A stretch of 16,733 nucleotides of DNA from Polaromonas sp. YR568. GTDB lineage: Bacteria > Pseudomonadota > Gammaproteobacteria > Burkholderiales > Burkholderiaceae. The position numbers were made by a program, and so were the translations under genes. The notes beneath the pieces are model-generated. The model was not told where the DNA came from and made no database searches. It saw only the letters and a list, made by a program, of their open reading frames with translations. The DNA is taken from NCBI GenBank assembly GCA_945871335.1, contig CAMBWM010000020.1:1-16733 (forward strand). The letters run 5' to 3'. Positions 6,281 through 14,321 of this stretch are shown here, piece after piece (the first letter of the stretch is position 1; every line of letters starts with the position of its first letter).

Positions 6281-9058
6281 TTAGACAACGATGTTGATGA
6301 GCCGACCCGGCACAAGAATCACTTTCTTGGGTGCAGCGCCGTTGGCGGCGCGCACAAAGGCTTCGCTGGCCAGTGCGGCGGCCTCAATGTCGGCCTTGTC
6401 GGCACCGGCCGGCACTGTCAGGGAACCGCGCAGCTTGCCGTTGACTTGCAGCATGAGTTCGATCTCGTCTTGCTGCAGGGCCGCTTCATCCATGTGGGGC
6501 CAGGGCGCGTCCAGCAGTTCGCCAAGTTCTGCGGCATAAGCTAACTCGTTCCATAAGCCACAGGTCAGGTGCGGTGTGGCCGGGTACAGGCAGCGGAGCA
6601 AAATTCCAAAGCCTTCGCGCAGTGCGGTGAGCGAAGCGGGATGAACTTCACCTTTGAAATCTTCCAGTGCATTGAGCATCTTCATGCTGCCCGACACCAC
6701 CGTGTTGTATTGCATGCGCTGGTAGTCGTAATCCACCTGCTTGAGAATAGTGTAGACCTCGCGGCGAAGGTTCTTGCTGTCTTTGTCCGCTGTACCGGAG
6801 CTGGTTGCTGTGCCCATGCCAGCGAGTTTGACGCCGAAGTTCCAGACGCGGCGTAAAAATCTATAAGAGCCTTCAACACCGGCGTCGTTCCACTCCAACG
6901 TGGCCTCGGGCGGAGCCGTGAACATGGTGTACAGGCGCGCGGTGTCAGCACCGTATTTTTCAATCAGATCTTGCGGGTCGACGCCATTGTTTTTGCTCTT
7001 GCTCATGGTGCCTACGCCCTCGTAGGTGATCAGCGTGCCGGCGGGCAAGTTGCCCTTGGCTTGCTTGAGCTTAGCGCCCAGCACCTTGCCGGCCTCGTCA
7101 TGAAAGTCTTCGACCTCGTGCGGCCAGAAATACTCGATGCCGCCCTTGTCGGTCTTGCCGGTGTAGATGTGGTTGAGCACCATGCCTTGCGTCAGTAGCT
7201 TGGTGAAGGGCTCGTCAATCTTGACCAGACCCAGGTCGCGCATGACTTTGGTCCAGAATCGCGCGTAGAGCAAGTGCAGGATCGCGTGCTCGATGCCGCC
7301 AATGTATTGGTCCATGCCGCTGCCGCCGGCGGTTTTCGCTTGGTCCCGCATCCAGTAGTCGGTGCCGGCGCCAACCATCTGCGCGCTGTTTTGCGGATCG
7401 CAGTAGCGCATGAAGTACCAGGACGAGTCGACAAAGGTGTCCATGGTGTCGGTCTCGCGCCGCGCGGTCTGACCGCAAATGGGACAGACTACGCCGGCGT
7501 GAAAGCCTTCGTGCTTGATCAGCGGGTTGCCTGAGCCGTCCGGTACGCAGTCCAGCGGCAAGATCACAGGCAGGTCTTTTTCGGGCACCGGCACCGCGCC
7601 GTGTTCAGCGCAATGGATGATCGGGATCGGCGTGCCCCAGTAACGCTGGCGGCTCACACCCCAGTCGCGCAAACGCCAGGTGGTTTTTTTCTCGCCCAGG
7701 CCATTGGCGGCCAGGTCTGCAGCCACCGCATCCAGGCAGGCCTTGAACACCAAGCCGTTGTACTTGCCCGATTGGACCGCCACGCCCGTGCCCTTTTCGG
7801 CGTACCAGTCTTGCCATTGCTTGTCGTCGAAATGCTTTGCTTCGGGGGTGTCGGCTACGCCGGGGGCCGATGTTGAGCTTGCGTCTGAGGCCCCCGGCGT
7901 AGCCGGTACCCCCGAAGCGACTGCCACGACCTGCTTGATCTGCAGCCCATACTTTAGTGCGAAGGCAAAGTCACGTTCATCATGCGCGGGTACGCCCATG
8001 ACCGCGCCATCGCCATAGGACATCAGCACATAGTTACCCACCCACACCGCCACTTGCTCGCCGGTGAGCGGGTGTGTGACAAACAAGCCCGTGGGCATTC
8101 CCACCTTGTCTTTCACCGCCAACTCGGCTTCGGTCGTACCGCCAGCCTTGCACTCTTCCAGAAAGGCCGCCAGCTTGGGATTGCCGGCCGCCGCGTGCAG
8201 CGCCAGCGGATGCTCGGGTGCCACAGCGCAAAAGGTCACGCCCATGATGGTGTCAGCGCGCGTGGTGAACACATACATGCGGCCGTCACCGATCAGCGCA
8301 CCCGACGCGTTTTTGATTTCGTGCGGGAACGCAAAGCGCACGCCTTCGCTCTTGCCAATCCAGTTTTCCTGCATCAGCCGCACACGTTCGGGCCAGCCGT
8401 GCAGTGTGGCTTTGTCGTTACCGACCTGCACATGGTCTAGCAACTCTTGGGCGTAATCGGTGATCTTGAGGTAGTAGCCCGGGATCTCGCGCTTTTCAAC
8501 CACGGCGCCAGTGCGCCAGCCTTTGCCGTCAATCACCTGCTCATTGGCCAGCACGGTTTGGTCCACCGGGTCCCAGTTGACGACCTGGGTCTTGCGGTAG
8601 GCGATGCCTTTTTCTAGCATCTTCAAAAACAGCCACTGGTTCCATTTGTAGTACGTCGGGTCGCAGGTGGCGACTTCGCGGCGCCAGTCGATGGCCAGGC
8701 CCAGCGCCTGCATCTGCTGCTTCATGTAGGCAATGTTCTCGTAGGTCCACTTGGCCGGCGGCACGCCGTTTTTGAGTGCTGCGTTTTCTGCCGGTAGACC
8801 AAAGGCGTCCCAGCCCATGGGCATGAGCACGTTGTAGCCCTGCATGCGCAAGTAACGCGTGAGCATGTCGTTGATGGTGTAGTTGCGCACATGGCCCATG
8901 TGCAGCTTGCCGCTGGGGTAGGGCAGCATGGAGCAGGCGTAGTACTTGCCCTTGGGTTTTTGTTTTGTGTTGTCTTCGCTGACGCTGTAAGCGTCAGCAA
9001 CACGCCATTGAGTTTGCGCGTCGCGCTCGACGTCAAGGTGCTGGTATTTGTCTTGCAT
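6281..9058 (-). CDS. leuS: Leucyl-tRNA synthetase with an extra in-frame segment
   Basis: Class I aminoacyl-tRNA synthetase that charges tRNA-Leu, cytoplasmic. At 925 residues it exceeds E. coli LeuS (860). Seen: the HIGH-type signature HMGH (53-56) in [15 protein letters not shown]; the editing (CP1) domain with the threonine-rich TTRADTIMG and the [12 protein letters not shown] loop whose aspartate is needed for editing; and the KMSKS-type loop as TMSKSKNNG (684-692), with threonine in place of the first lysine, which I believe is common in this order. Residues about 381-407, just after the editing-loop region, are encoded by a large inverted repeat (separate entry) and are Ala/Pro/Ser/Thr-rich. 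No Shine-Dalgarno precedes the ATG; the 18 nt before it are a CCCC-rich tandem repeat. It follows exbD by 45 nt and heads leuS-lptE-holA. All core motifs are intact, so it is expected to be functional. Confidence 0.97.
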   Translation of the reverse strand: MQDKYQHLDVERDAQTQWRVADAYSVSEDNTKQKPKGKYYACSMLPYPSGKLHMGHVRNYTINDMLTRYLRMQGYNVLMPMGWDAFGLPAENAALKNGVPPAKWTYENIAYMKQQMQALGLAIDWRREVATCDPTYYKWNQWLFLKMLEKGIAYRKTQVVNWDPVDQTVLANEQVIDGKGWRTGAVVEKREIPGYYLKITDYAQELLDHVQVGNDKATLHGWPERVRLMQENWIGKSEGVRFAFPHEIKNASGALIGDGRMYVFTTRADTIMGVTFCAVAPEHPLALHAAAGNPKLAAFLEECKAGGTTEAELAVKDKVGMPTGLFVTHPLTGEQVAVWVGNYVLMSYGDGAVMGVPAHDERDFAFALKYGLQIKQVVAVASGVPATPGASDASSTSAPGVADTPEAKHFDDKQWQDWYAEKGTGVAVQSGKYNGLVFKACLDAVAADLAANGLGEKKTTWRLRDWGVSRQRYWGTPIPIIHCAEHGAVPVPEKDLPVILPLDCVPDGSGNPLIKHEGFHAGVVCPICGQTARRETDTMDTFVDSSWYFMRYCDPQNSAQMVGAGTDYWMRDQAKTAGGSGMDQYIGGIEHAILHLLYARFWTKVMRDLGLVKIDEPFTKLLTQGMVLNHIYTGKTDKGGIEYFWPHEVEDFHDEAGKVLGAKLKQAKGNLPAGTLITYEGVGTMSKSKNNGVDPQDLIEKYGADTARLYTMFTAPPEATLEWNDAGVEGSYRFLRRVWNFGVKLAGMGTATSSGTADKDSKNLRREVYTILKQVDYDYQRMQYNTVVSGSMKMLNALEDFKGEVHPASLTALREGFGILLRCLYPATPHLTCGLWNELAYAAELGELLDAPWPHMDEAALQQDEIELMLQVNGKLRGSLTVPAGADKADIEAAALASEAFVRAANGAAPKKVILVPGRLINIVV
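7839..7918. repeat. 80-bp inverted repeat inserted in frame in leuS
   Basis: Left arm 7839-7868 and right arm 7889-7918 are inverted copies of 30 nt with 28 of 30 positions pairing. The two mismatches are adjacent (left 7850-7851). A 20-nt loop (7869-7888) separates them. The arms start with GCTTCGGGGGT and end in GCCGGGGGCC. In the leuS frame the element reads as [10 protein letters not shown], a short S/T-rich loop, then [10 protein letters not shown], so both arms encode a similar GV-TP-A peptide. The element is about 27 codons, preserves the frame and carries no stop. It resembles in style the coding palindromic elements known from Rickettsia, although I cannot say it is the same family. 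Confidence 0.85.
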
Positions 9059-9076
9059 GGGGAAATCGGGGAAATC
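9059..9076 (-). repeat. Tandem 9-bp repeat directly before the leuS start
   Basis: GGGGAAATC occurs twice in a row on the plus strand (9059-9067, 9068-9076), so the leuS mRNA reads GATTTCCCC twice and then ATG. The stretch replaces the place where a Shine-Dalgarno would be expected; none is visible. It may be chance slippage or may affect initiation. Confidence 0.5.
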
Positions 9077-9103
9077 GAAAAGGCAAAAAAATGTAGTGCG
9101 GGC

Positions 9104-9544
9104 TCAGCGGCCGGTCAATGCTTCGGTTGGGCCGCTGGTGACAAAGCCGACGCGTGTCAGGCCGGCCTTTTGTGCCAGTCCCAGCACCTCAATGACTTTG
9201 CCGTAAGGCGCGTTCTCGTCGGCGCGCAACTGCACTTCGGCGTCGGGGTAGCGCGCCGCCGTGCTTTGTAGGCTCTGGATGAGCTCTTTCAGAGTCAAGG
9301 GGCGGTCGTCCAGAAAGGCTTGTCCGCTGCGGTCCACCACCAGTGAGATGCTGCGAGGCGCGTCGCTGGCCTGGCCGGCTTCGGCCTTGGGCAATGTCAG
9401 TTTGATCGCGGTCGTCAGCAAAGGGGCTGTCAGGATGAAAATTACCACCAGCACCAGCATCACATCAACCAGCGGTGTGACGTTGATCTGACTCATGGGC
9501 TCGCTGCTGCGGCTGCGCCCTAGGCGGCCAAACCCGGTGTTCAT
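9104..9544 (-). CDS. exbD: ExbD/TolR-family proton-channel protein
   Basis: Single-span inner-membrane protein that with ExbB forms a proton-driven motor for TonB (or, as TolR, for TolA). In 146 residues: a short cytoplasmic N-terminus; the membrane segment INVTPLVDVMLVLVVIFILT (about 20-39) with the essential aspartate at residue 27; then a periplasmic domain ending in ENAPYGKVIEVLGLAQKAGL. The ATG at 9542-9544 overlaps the exbB stop by 4 nt (ATGA), which implies coupled translation. No tonB, tolA, tolB or pal gene is nearby, so whether it serves TonB or Tol is not settled by the window; exbD versus tolR is therefore a family-level choice. Confidence 0.88.
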   Translation of the reverse strand: MNTGFGRLGRSRSSEPMSQINVTPLVDVMLVLVVIFILTAPLLTTAIKLTLPKAEAGQASDAPRSISLVVDRSGQAFLDDRPLTLKELIQSLQSTAARYPDAEVQLRADENAPYGKVIEVLGLAQKAGLTRVGFVTSGPTEALTGR

Positions 9545-10194
9545 GGACGCTCTTCGGGGGCTGTCAACAGCAGATCACGCAGGTCAAGGGCGAAGCCTTC
9601 GAGATCGGCTTCAAGGCGGCCGATGCGGTGACCGAAAACGTTGTAGGCCAGCACGGCCGGAATGGCCACCGCCAGGCCGGCGGCCGTCATCACCAGCGCT
9701 TCGCCCACCGGGCCGGCAATGCGTTCAATCGTGATCTGTCCGGCCGAGGCCATGCCAATCAGCGCTTGGTAAATGCCCCAAACCGTGCCCAGCAGACCGA
9801 CAAAGGGTGCGATGGCACCCACAGTGGCCAGCACGATCTGGCCGTATTGCAACTTGCGCAGCACCTGCTGCAGGGCGTCGCGCAGGACGCGTGTCAGTTG
9901 CTGGCTGCGCTCGCCTGCGCCCGCCAGTGTGGCGCTGACTGAGAGCCGTGTGGCATCGATCAGCGGCACCACCAGGGACTCCCTGTCAAAGGCCTGCAGC
10001 CGCTGGCTGGCATCAGCCAGGGACGCAGATTGCCAGAAGGCGGCTGTGCTGCGGCTGATGTCGCGGCTGGCGCGCTGCAAGAGCCAGCTTTTCCACAAGA
10101 TCAGCACCCAGCTGGCAACCGACATGATGAGCAGCAGCACGCCAACCAACCAGATCACGGCGTCACCTTGCATAGAGTTTTCGAGACCGGTCAT
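9541..10194 (-). CDS. exbB: ExbB/TolQ/MotA-family proton-channel protein
   Basis: Three-span inner-membrane motor subunit, partner of the ExbD-like protein encoded just downstream. In 217 residues: an N-terminal span at about 12-34 with a periplasmic N-terminus; a long cytoplasmic loop (about 40-115); the second span at about 118-140 within TVGAIAPFVGLLGTVWGIY, the family hallmark; and a third span at about 165-187 (GEALVMTAAGLAVAIPAVLA) with the conserved glutamate 165 and threonine 170. Length and the short N-terminus suit either ExbB or TolQ. The ATG at 10192-10194 has a GGAAA ribosome site. It lies 34 nt after dapB, inside what looks like one operon. Confidence 0.9.
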   Translation of the reverse strand: MTGLENSMQGDAVIWLVGVLLLIMSVASWVLILWKSWLLQRASRDISRSTAAFWQSASLADASQRLQAFDRESLVVPLIDATRLSVSATLAGAGERSQQLTRVLRDALQQVLRKLQYGQIVLATVGAIAPFVGLLGTVWGIYQALIGMASAGQITIERIAGPVGEALVMTAAGLAVAIPAVLAYNVFGHRIGRLEADLEGFALDLRDLLLTAPEERP

Positions 10195-10228
10195 GTCAAA
10201 TTTTCCGCAACGTCGTGGGACCGCTGAA

Positions 10229-11059
10229 TCATTTCAGCTGAAGCACATCGAACATGTCAAACAAGCCGTGTCGCTGCTGCGCCAGAAAGCGCGCAGCACG
10301 TAAGCTGCCTTGCGCGTAGGTGGCACGGCTGGAAGACTTGTGGGTGATTTCAATGCGTTCACCGGTGCCGGCAAACAGCACGGTGTGGTCGCCCACGATG
10401 TCACCGCCGCGTATGGTGGCAAAGCCGATACTCGACGGATCACGCTCGCCTGTGACGCCTTCACGCGCGTAAACCGCACAGTCTTTGAGATCCCTGCCCA
10501 GGGCGTCGGCAATCACTTCGCCCATCTTCAATGCGGTGCCGGAGGGAGCGTCGACCTTATGACGGTGGTGCGCCTCGATGATTTCGATGTCGTAGCCTGT
10601 GGCCAGTGCCTTCGCGGCCATTTCCAGCAGCTTGAGCGTGACGTTGACACCCACGCTCATGTTGGGAGCCATGACGATAGCGATGTCCTTGGCGATGGCG
10701 GTTATCTCGGCTTTTTGGGCGTCGCTGAAGCCGGTGGTGCCGATGACGGCGTGAATGCCGAGTTCGCGGCAAAGCTGCAAATGCGCCAAGGTGCCTTCAG
10801 GCCGGGTGAAGTCGATCAGCACCTGGGCGCCAGTCAGACCCTGGCGCAGGTCGGCCGTGACACACACGCCTGCGCTGGGTCCGGGGTAGGCTGCATCTTG
10901 GCCCAGTGCCGGGCTGTCAGGGCGCTCAAGTGCGCCCGACAGTCTCAAGTCATCCGATGCGTGCACCGCCTCGATCAGCATTTGCCCCATGCGACCGGTT
11001 GCACCTGCAACGGCGATGCAAAGCTGCGCCGGTCCGGTGTGTGGTTTGACCGCGTTCAC
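10229..11059 (-). CDS. dapB: 4-hydroxy-tetrahydrodipicolinate reductase
   Basis: NAD(P)H-dependent reductase of the diaminopimelate/lysine pathway, needed for lysine and peptidoglycan, cytoplasmic. The 276-residue length is normal for the family. Seen: the dinucleotide-binding [10 protein letters not shown] (17-26), IDFTRPEG (82-89), GTTGFS (108-112), APNMSVGVN (131-139), and the signature [15 protein letters not shown] (162-176), where His164 and Lys168 correspond to the catalytic pair. The start is GTG at 11057-11059, overlapping the bamE stop by 4 nt (GTGA). The nearby ribosome site is weak, so coupling to bamE translation is likely. An N-terminal extension of about ten residues precedes the Rossmann strand. 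Confidence 0.97.
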   Translation of the reverse strand: MNAVKPHTGPAQLCIAVAGATGRMGQMLIEAVHASDDLRLSGALERPDSPALGQDAAYPGPSAGVCVTADLRQGLTGAQVLIDFTRPEGTLAHLQLCRELGIHAVIGTTGFSDAQKAEITAIAKDIAIVMAPNMSVGVNVTLKLLEMAAKALATGYDIEIIEAHHRHKVDAPSGTALKMGEVIADALGRDLKDCAVYAREGVTGERDPSSIGFATIRGGDIVGDHTVLFAGTGERIEITHKSSSRATYAQGSLRAARFLAQQRHGLFDMFDVLQLK

Positions 11060-11643
11060 TGGCGCGGGCTTTCAAGGGGCGGGTAACTGGCCGTAGATGC
11101 TGGGGTGGCACTGGGCGGAACGCTTGCACTGGCGTTGCTGGTTGAATTGGCCGCCGCTTTGGCCGCGGCCTCCAGTTGGGCCGGCGTGGCTTGCAGTGGC
11201 GGGATTTTGCCTGGGTTGCTGCGCTTGTCGAGCTTGGCTATGAACTCGGCCTCGGAGGGCATGTCATCGCCTTCAAAACGTGCCAGGGCTTCGCCATTGA
11301 AATAAACGGCGTAGCGAAAGGACTGGTCAGCTGAGCCTTGGCGTTTGAGGGTGAACACATAGTCCCAGCGGTCGGCGTGGAACAGACTGGTCACCAGCGG
11401 CGTGCCCAGCACATTACGCACATCATTGCGGCTCATGCCGGGGCGCAGCAGAGCGACTTGCTCACGGGACAAAAAATTACCCTGAACCACGTCGCTGCGA
11501 TACGGGGTGATCCAGCCCGTGGGGTTGAGTGGGATCTCGCTGAGCTTGGCACTGATGGCGGCGGTGCGCGCGCAGCCCGACAGCACCGTGCAGGCGGCAA
11601 GAATCAAACCGGCCAGAAGTGGGTAGCGAGTGTTTGCAGGCAT
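11056..11643 (-). CDS. bamE: Outer-membrane assembly lipoprotein BamE (SmpA/OmlA)
   Basis: Lipoprotein of the BAM complex, which inserts beta-barrel proteins into the outer membrane. With the start at ATG 11641-11643 the product is 195 residues: a signal peptide ending in the lipobox VLSGC (lipidated Cys24), then the SmpA/OmlA domain with [20 protein letters not shown] (about 52-71), [21 protein letters not shown] and DYVF. After about residue 150 comes a low-complexity Ala/Ser/Thr/Pro tail of about 45 residues, longer than in E. coli BamE (113 residues). An upstream ATG (11671-11673) is less likely because it overlaps a -10-like TACAAT. The leader just before the start (CACCTCCCACC) has no Shine-Dalgarno. 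It is divergent from fur, a classic arrangement in proteobacteria, and overlaps dapB. Confidence 0.93.
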   Translation of the reverse strand: MPANTRYPLLAGLILAACTVLSGCARTAAISAKLSEIPLNPTGWITPYRSDVVQGNFLSREQVALLRPGMSRNDVRNVLGTPLVTSLFHADRWDYVFTLKRQGSADQSFRYAVYFNGEALARFEGDDMPSEAEFIAKLDKRSNPGKIPPLQATPAQLEAAAKAAANSTSNASASVPPSATPASTASYPPLESPRQ

Positions 11644-11671
11644 GGTGGGAGGTGTAGCGATATGATCGGTC

Positions 11672-11677
11672 ATTGTA
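11672..11677 (-). promoter_or_regulatory. -10 element of the likely bamE-dapB-exbBD promoter
   Basis: TACAAT on the minus strand (5 of 6 matches to TATAAT), 28 nt before the chosen bamE ATG. No good -35 lies 16-18 nt upstream. If used, transcription would start near 11665 and give a leader of about 22 nt, supporting the shorter bamE start. Confidence 0.35.
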
Positions 11678-11756
11678 GCGGTTGGGTGTTGCCCGCCACG
11701 AGGCAAGATCGCCCTTTGCCGGTACCTGCCATCCCCCAGAATTCCCGAGAAAATCC

Positions 11757-12200
11757 ATGAGCAACATCGACGAGTTGAAGAGCACGGGCCTGAAGGCCAC
11801 GCTGCCCCGGCTGAAGATTCTGGAAATCTTTCAGGCTGGCAAACAGCGCCACATGACGGCCGAAGATGTTTTTCGGGTCTTGCTCGAGGACCGCTCAGAC
11901 ATCGGGCTGGCCACCGTCTACCGCGTCTTAACGCAGTTCGAGCAGGCCGGGTTGGTCAACCGCAGCAATTTCGAGTCGGGCAAGGCGGTCTACGAGATCA
12001 ATGAAGGCCAGCACCACGACCACCTGGTTTGTCTGGACTGCGGCCGGGTCGAGGAGTTTTACGACGCGGAGATCGAAAAGCGTCAAAGCACAGTGGCCAA
12101 AACTAAAGGCTTCACCATCGCCGACCATTCGTTGTCGATTTACGCCAATTGCATCAAGACCGATTGCGCTCACCGTCCGGCTCCGCGTCAACAGGGCTGA
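11757..12200 (+). CDS. fur: Ferric uptake regulator Fur
   Basis: Iron-responsive DNA-binding repressor, cytoplasmic dimer. The 147-residue length matches E. coli Fur (148). Seen: N-terminal LKATLPRLKILEIFQ winged-helix start (about 12-26), RHMTAEDVFR (31-40), LATVYRVLTQFEQAGLV (recognition helix region, 51-67), the metal-binding HHDH (86-89) with VCLDCG (Cys92, Cys95), the Fur-type YDAEIE, and the C-terminal CIKTDC pair (Cys132, Cys137). The start is ATG at 11757, chosen over upstream frame extensions because of a GAGA ribosome site and a normal Fur N-terminus. Divergent from bamE (113-bp gap) and convergent with hprK (18-bp gap containing the palindrome GCCCGGGC at 12209-12216). No clear Fur box is visible in the fur-bamE gap. 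Confidence 0.96.
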   Translation: MSNIDELKSTGLKATLPRLKILEIFQAGKQRHMTAEDVFRVLLEDRSDIGLATVYRVLTQFEQAGLVNRSNFESGKAVYEINEGQHHDHLVCLDCGRVEEFYDAEIEKRQSTVAKTKGFTIADHSLSIYANCIKTDCAHRPAPRQQG

Positions 12201-12218
12201 TTCTTCAGGCCCGGGCGC

Positions 12219-13169
12219 TCAGTCGCCTTTTTCCATGGCCTTGCGGTGGCGCTCCACAAAGTCCTGGTAGGTGTTGATGCCACGCAACTGCAAGATGGCA
12301 TTGCGCACGGCGGCCTCGACCAGCACCGCAATGTTGCGGCCGGCTTCGACCTGAATAATCACTTTGCGCACCGGTATGCCCAACAAATCCTGGGTCAGGG
12401 GCTCGTAAGGGATGCGCTCGTACTCGCGCTCTAGCGTCTCACGGCGAACCAGGTGCACGATCAATTTGAGGCGCATTTTGCGGCGCACGGCGGTCTCGCC
12501 AAAGATCGCCTTGATGTCCAACAGGCCGATGCCGCGCACTTCCAGCAGGTTTTGCAGCAGTTCGGGGCAGCGGCCCTCGATGGTGGTCTGGTTGATGCGA
12601 AACAGATCTACCGCGTCATCGGCCACCAGTCCGTGGCCACGGGAAATCAGCTCCAGGCCCAGCTCGCTTTTGCCCAGACCGGATTCGCCGGTGATCATCA
12701 CGCCCAGACCCAGAATGTCCATGAACACGCCGTGCATGGACGTCCGGTCGGCAAAGTGTTTGGACAGGTAGGCCCGGAGCACATCGATCACAAACGCGGC
12801 TGATTCTGGTGTGGAGAAAATCGGCAGCTGCGCCCGCTCGCACATAGAGATCAGGGTGTCTGGCGCGGCCTGACCGTCGGCCACCACCAGCACGGGAGGC
12901 TCCAGCGTGATGATGCGAGAAATACGGCGAGCGCAGTCTTCCGGACTGCCTTTTGTCAGGTAAGCGACTTCGCGCTCACCAAGAAGCTGCACACGGTAAG
13001 GATGAATGTAGTTGAGGTAGCCCACCAGGTCTGCGCCCGAGCGTGCAGCCCGCACGGCGACCTCATCGAAGCGGCGTTCGGAGGCTCCCAAACCCGCGAC
13101 CCATTGCCATTTCAGGGAGCTGCGGTGGTCCTCAAACAGGACATCAGCGCTGACAACGGTGGGCTTCAT
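12219..13169 (-). CDS. hprK: HPr kinase/phosphorylase
   Basis: Bifunctional enzyme that phosphorylates and dephosphorylates HPr on a serine. In proteobacteria with a nitrogen PTS it is thought to tune phosphorelay flow. The 316-residue product has an N-terminal domain (about 1-130), then the kinase domain with MHGV (His146), the Walker A GESGLGKS (161-168), [12 protein letters not shown] (179-190), and the HprK signature [20 protein letters not shown] (209-228). The length is typical. The ATG at 13167-13169 lies 22 nt after ptsN, with which it is probably co-transcribed; the ribosome site is weak. It ends convergently against fur. The usual neighbour rapZ is not present downstream. HPr and Enzyme I genes are outside the window. 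Confidence 0.97.
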   Translation of the reverse strand: MKPTVVSADVLFEDHRSSLKWQWVAGLGASERRFDEVAVRAARSGADLVGYLNYIHPYRVQLLGEREVAYLTKGSPEDCARRISRIITLEPPVLVVADGQAAPDTLISMCERAQLPIFSTPESAAFVIDVLRAYLSKHFADRTSMHGVFMDILGLGVMITGESGLGKSELGLELISRGHGLVADDAVDLFRINQTTIEGRCPELLQNLLEVRGIGLLDIKAIFGETAVRRKMRLKLIVHLVRRETLEREYERIPYEPLTQDLLGIPVRKVIIQVEAGRNIAVLVEAAVRNAILQLRGINTYQDFVERHRKAMEKGD

Positions 13170-13191
13170 GCAGGTCTAGCGCTTGCCCGCA

Positions 13192-13662
13192 TCAGGTGGT
13201 CACTTGTGACGAAAGCCAAGTGGCTATCAACTGGTGTAGCGAACCAGCATCCTGGCTGAGTTTGAGGTTTTCGCGCAGGATGCTGTCGCTGAGCATTTCG
13301 GCAATTTCCGACAGAATTTCAAGATGCTTTTGGGTTGCCGCTTCGGGCACCAGCAAGAAAATCAGCAAGCCGACCGCCTGCTCGTCAGGCGCATCAAAAC
13401 CGATGGGATTGGCGAGTTGAAAGACCGCCGCCATCGGCGCCTTCAAACCCTTGATGCGGCCATGCGGAATGGCCACGCCATGACCAAGCCCGGTTGAGCC
13501 CAGACGCTCGCGCGCAAACAAGCTGTCAGTGACCAGTGAGCGGTTAAGGCCATGCAGGTTTTCAAACAGCAAGCCGGCGTCTTCGAACGCGCGCTTTTTA
13601 CTGGCTGCGTCAACGGCAACCAGGACTTGGGCTGAGGGCAATATTTGCGAAAGACGGTTCAT
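13192..13662 (-). CDS. ptsN: PTS IIA-like nitrogen regulatory protein
   Basis: EIIA-Ntr, terminal phosphoryl acceptor of the nitrogen PTS; it regulates K+ transport and stress responses in other proteobacteria rather than sugar import. In 156 residues: N-terminal MNRLSQILPSAQV, the phosphorylation site in GLGHGVAIPHGRIKGL with the active His67, then FQLANPIGFDAPD and VGLLIFLLVPEAATQKHLEI, all family features. The ATG at 13660-13662 has only a weak AAAGA upstream. A CATAAT (13683-13688) just upstream may be the -10 of its promoter, placed directly after the hpf terminator. Co-transcription with hprK, 22 nt downstream, is likely. Kup in the same window is a possible regulatory target only by analogy. 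Confidence 0.95.
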   Translation of the reverse strand: MNRLSQILPSAQVLVAVDAASKKRAFEDAGLLFENLHGLNRSLVTDSLFARERLGSTGLGHGVAIPHGRIKGLKAPMAAVFQLANPIGFDAPDEQAVGLLIFLLVPEAATQKHLEILSEIAEMLSDSILRENLKLSQDAGSLHQLIATWLSSQVTT

Positions 13663-13721
13663 AACGATCTTTAAGTCGCCGAATTATGCACTTGCGCTAG
13701 CCCGAGCTGGTTTCAGGGCAC

Positions 13722-13745
13722 AAAAAAGCCGCCTGATCAGGCGGC
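13722..13745 (-). terminator. Intrinsic terminator of hpf
   Basis: A perfect 18-nt palindrome, GCCGCCTGATCAGGCGGC (13728-13745), is followed on the minus strand by six T (13727-13722). It lies 24 nt after the hpf stop and before ptsN, so it should separate hpf from the ptsN-hprK unit. Confidence 0.88.
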
Positions 13746-13768
13746 CGGTTGTGTTGGCCAAGCGAAGC

Positions 13769-14098
13769 TCAGGCTTGGTATTTGGCCGCCAGGTGATGAT
13801 GATCCTGGGTCTTGCCTTTGTAGCGGCCGACCTGGCGGTCCAGCTTGTCAGCCAGCTCATCAACGGCGGCATAGAGATCGGCGTGAGAGCTTTCGGCAAA
13901 CAGGTAGCGACCTTTGACGTGCACATTGCACTCGGCTCTTTGGCGAAGTTCTTTTTCTTTCATGTTGTCGATGGTCAACAGTACTTTCACGTCGACCACC
14001 TGGTCAAAGTGCCGCGTGATGCGATCTAGTTTGCTGGTCACGTAGCCGCGCAGCGCGGGGGTGACTTCAAGGTGATGGCCGCTGATCGTCAAGTTCAT
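13769..14098 (-). CDS. hpf: Ribosome hibernation promoting factor, short form (HPF/RaiA family)
   Basis: Small protein that binds the decoding region of the 30S subunit and silences ribosomes in slow or starved growth. In 109 residues: [20 protein letters not shown] at the N-terminus (the family's first strand and helix), [34 protein letters not shown], and the helix [21 protein letters not shown]. There is no C-terminal dimerisation domain, so it is the short type, slightly longer than E. coli HPF (95). The ATG at 14096-14098 has an excellent AAGGAG ribosome site 5 nt upstream. In many proteobacteria it lies between rpoN and ptsN; rpoN is not here. A terminator follows it and a terminator-like hairpin precedes its ribosome site. 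Confidence 0.95.
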   Translation of the reverse strand: MNLTISGHHLEVTPALRGYVTSKLDRITRHFDQVVDVKVLLTIDNMKEKELRQRAECNVHVKGRYLFAESSHADLYAAVDELADKLDRQVGRYKGKTQDHHHLAAKYQA

Positions 14099-14130
14099 AA
14101 AGACTCCTTTTCCATGGGTAAGGGTTTGTG

Positions 14131-14161
14131 AAAAAAACCACCAGAGCCCAAGGGTGTCTGG
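14131..14161 (-). promoter_or_regulatory. Terminator-like hairpin in the hpf leader (possible attenuator)
   Basis: On the minus strand CCAGA (14161-14157 reversed) pairs with TCTGG (14145-14141) around an 11-nt loop that contains a second CCC/GGG pairing; TGG and seven T follow (14137-14131). The T-run ends 32 nt before the hpf start. No minus-strand gene lies upstream that it would terminate, so it may attenuate hpf itself. Confidence 0.4.
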
Positions 14162-14190
14162 CAGCCGACGGGAACCTTGCTTTCAGCTTC

Positions 14191-14219
14191 ACTATGCGCC
14201 TGCTGGCTGGCAATTGCAA
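14191..14219 (-). promoter_or_regulatory. Possible sigma-70 promoter for hpf
   Basis: Minus strand: TTGCAA (14219-14214), a 17-nt spacer, CATAGT (14196-14191); each hexamer matches 4 of 6 consensus positions. It would start transcription near 14184 and give a leader of about 85 nt that includes the terminator-like hairpin. Confidence 0.35.
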
Positions 14220-14276
14220 TACTGCAGTGCAACATAATTGAGGGCTGATGGCGCTGCTGGTGCCATAATCGAAAGT

Positions 14277-14315
14277 ATGTTTCATGACGGAGAAATCCTT
14301 GGAAAACAGTCCTAG
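14277..14315 (+). CDS. Possible 12-residue leader peptide upstream of corA
   Basis: ATG at 14277 opens a frame of 12 codons (MFHDGEILGKQS) ending in TAG at 14313-14315, 7 nt before the large leader hairpin and about 140 nt before corA. It has no proper ribosome site (GAAAG is 1 nt away). If the CATAAT at 14264-14269 is a -10 element, the transcript would begin almost at the ATG, making it leaderless. In Salmonella a short leader frame (corL) controls corA by Rho-dependent termination; similarity here is positional only. Confidence 0.18.
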   Translation: MFHDGEILGKQS

Positions 14316-14321
14316 TTGCTA

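Noticed and set aside
6990..7010. Defective KMSKS loop in LeuS (TMSKS)
   Set aside because: The key second lysine and SKNNG remain, and I believe the T variant is common in Burkholderiales LeuS, so it is not evidence of loss of function.
11644..11706. Longer bamE starting at TTG (11706) or ATG (11673)
   Set aside because: Both extend through the -10-like TACAAT and put residues before the signal peptide that do not fit a lipoprotein; the ATG at 11643 gives a clean lipobox at residue 24.
11644..11756. Fur box in the fur-bamE divergent region
   Set aside because: No stretch approaches the GATAAT-type inverted hexamers; only a weak TTGCC/GGCAA repeat (11689-11706) is present.
14214..14233. Sigma-54 (-24/-12) promoter before hpf, suggested by TTGCAC and TTGCA
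   Set aside because: The spacing between the two elements is 2 nt too long and the GG of the -24 element is missing.
14067..14285. 72-codon minus-strand frame overlapping the hpf start
   Set aside because: It runs through the hpf leader hairpin and ribosome site, has no ribosome site of its own and no recognisable motif.
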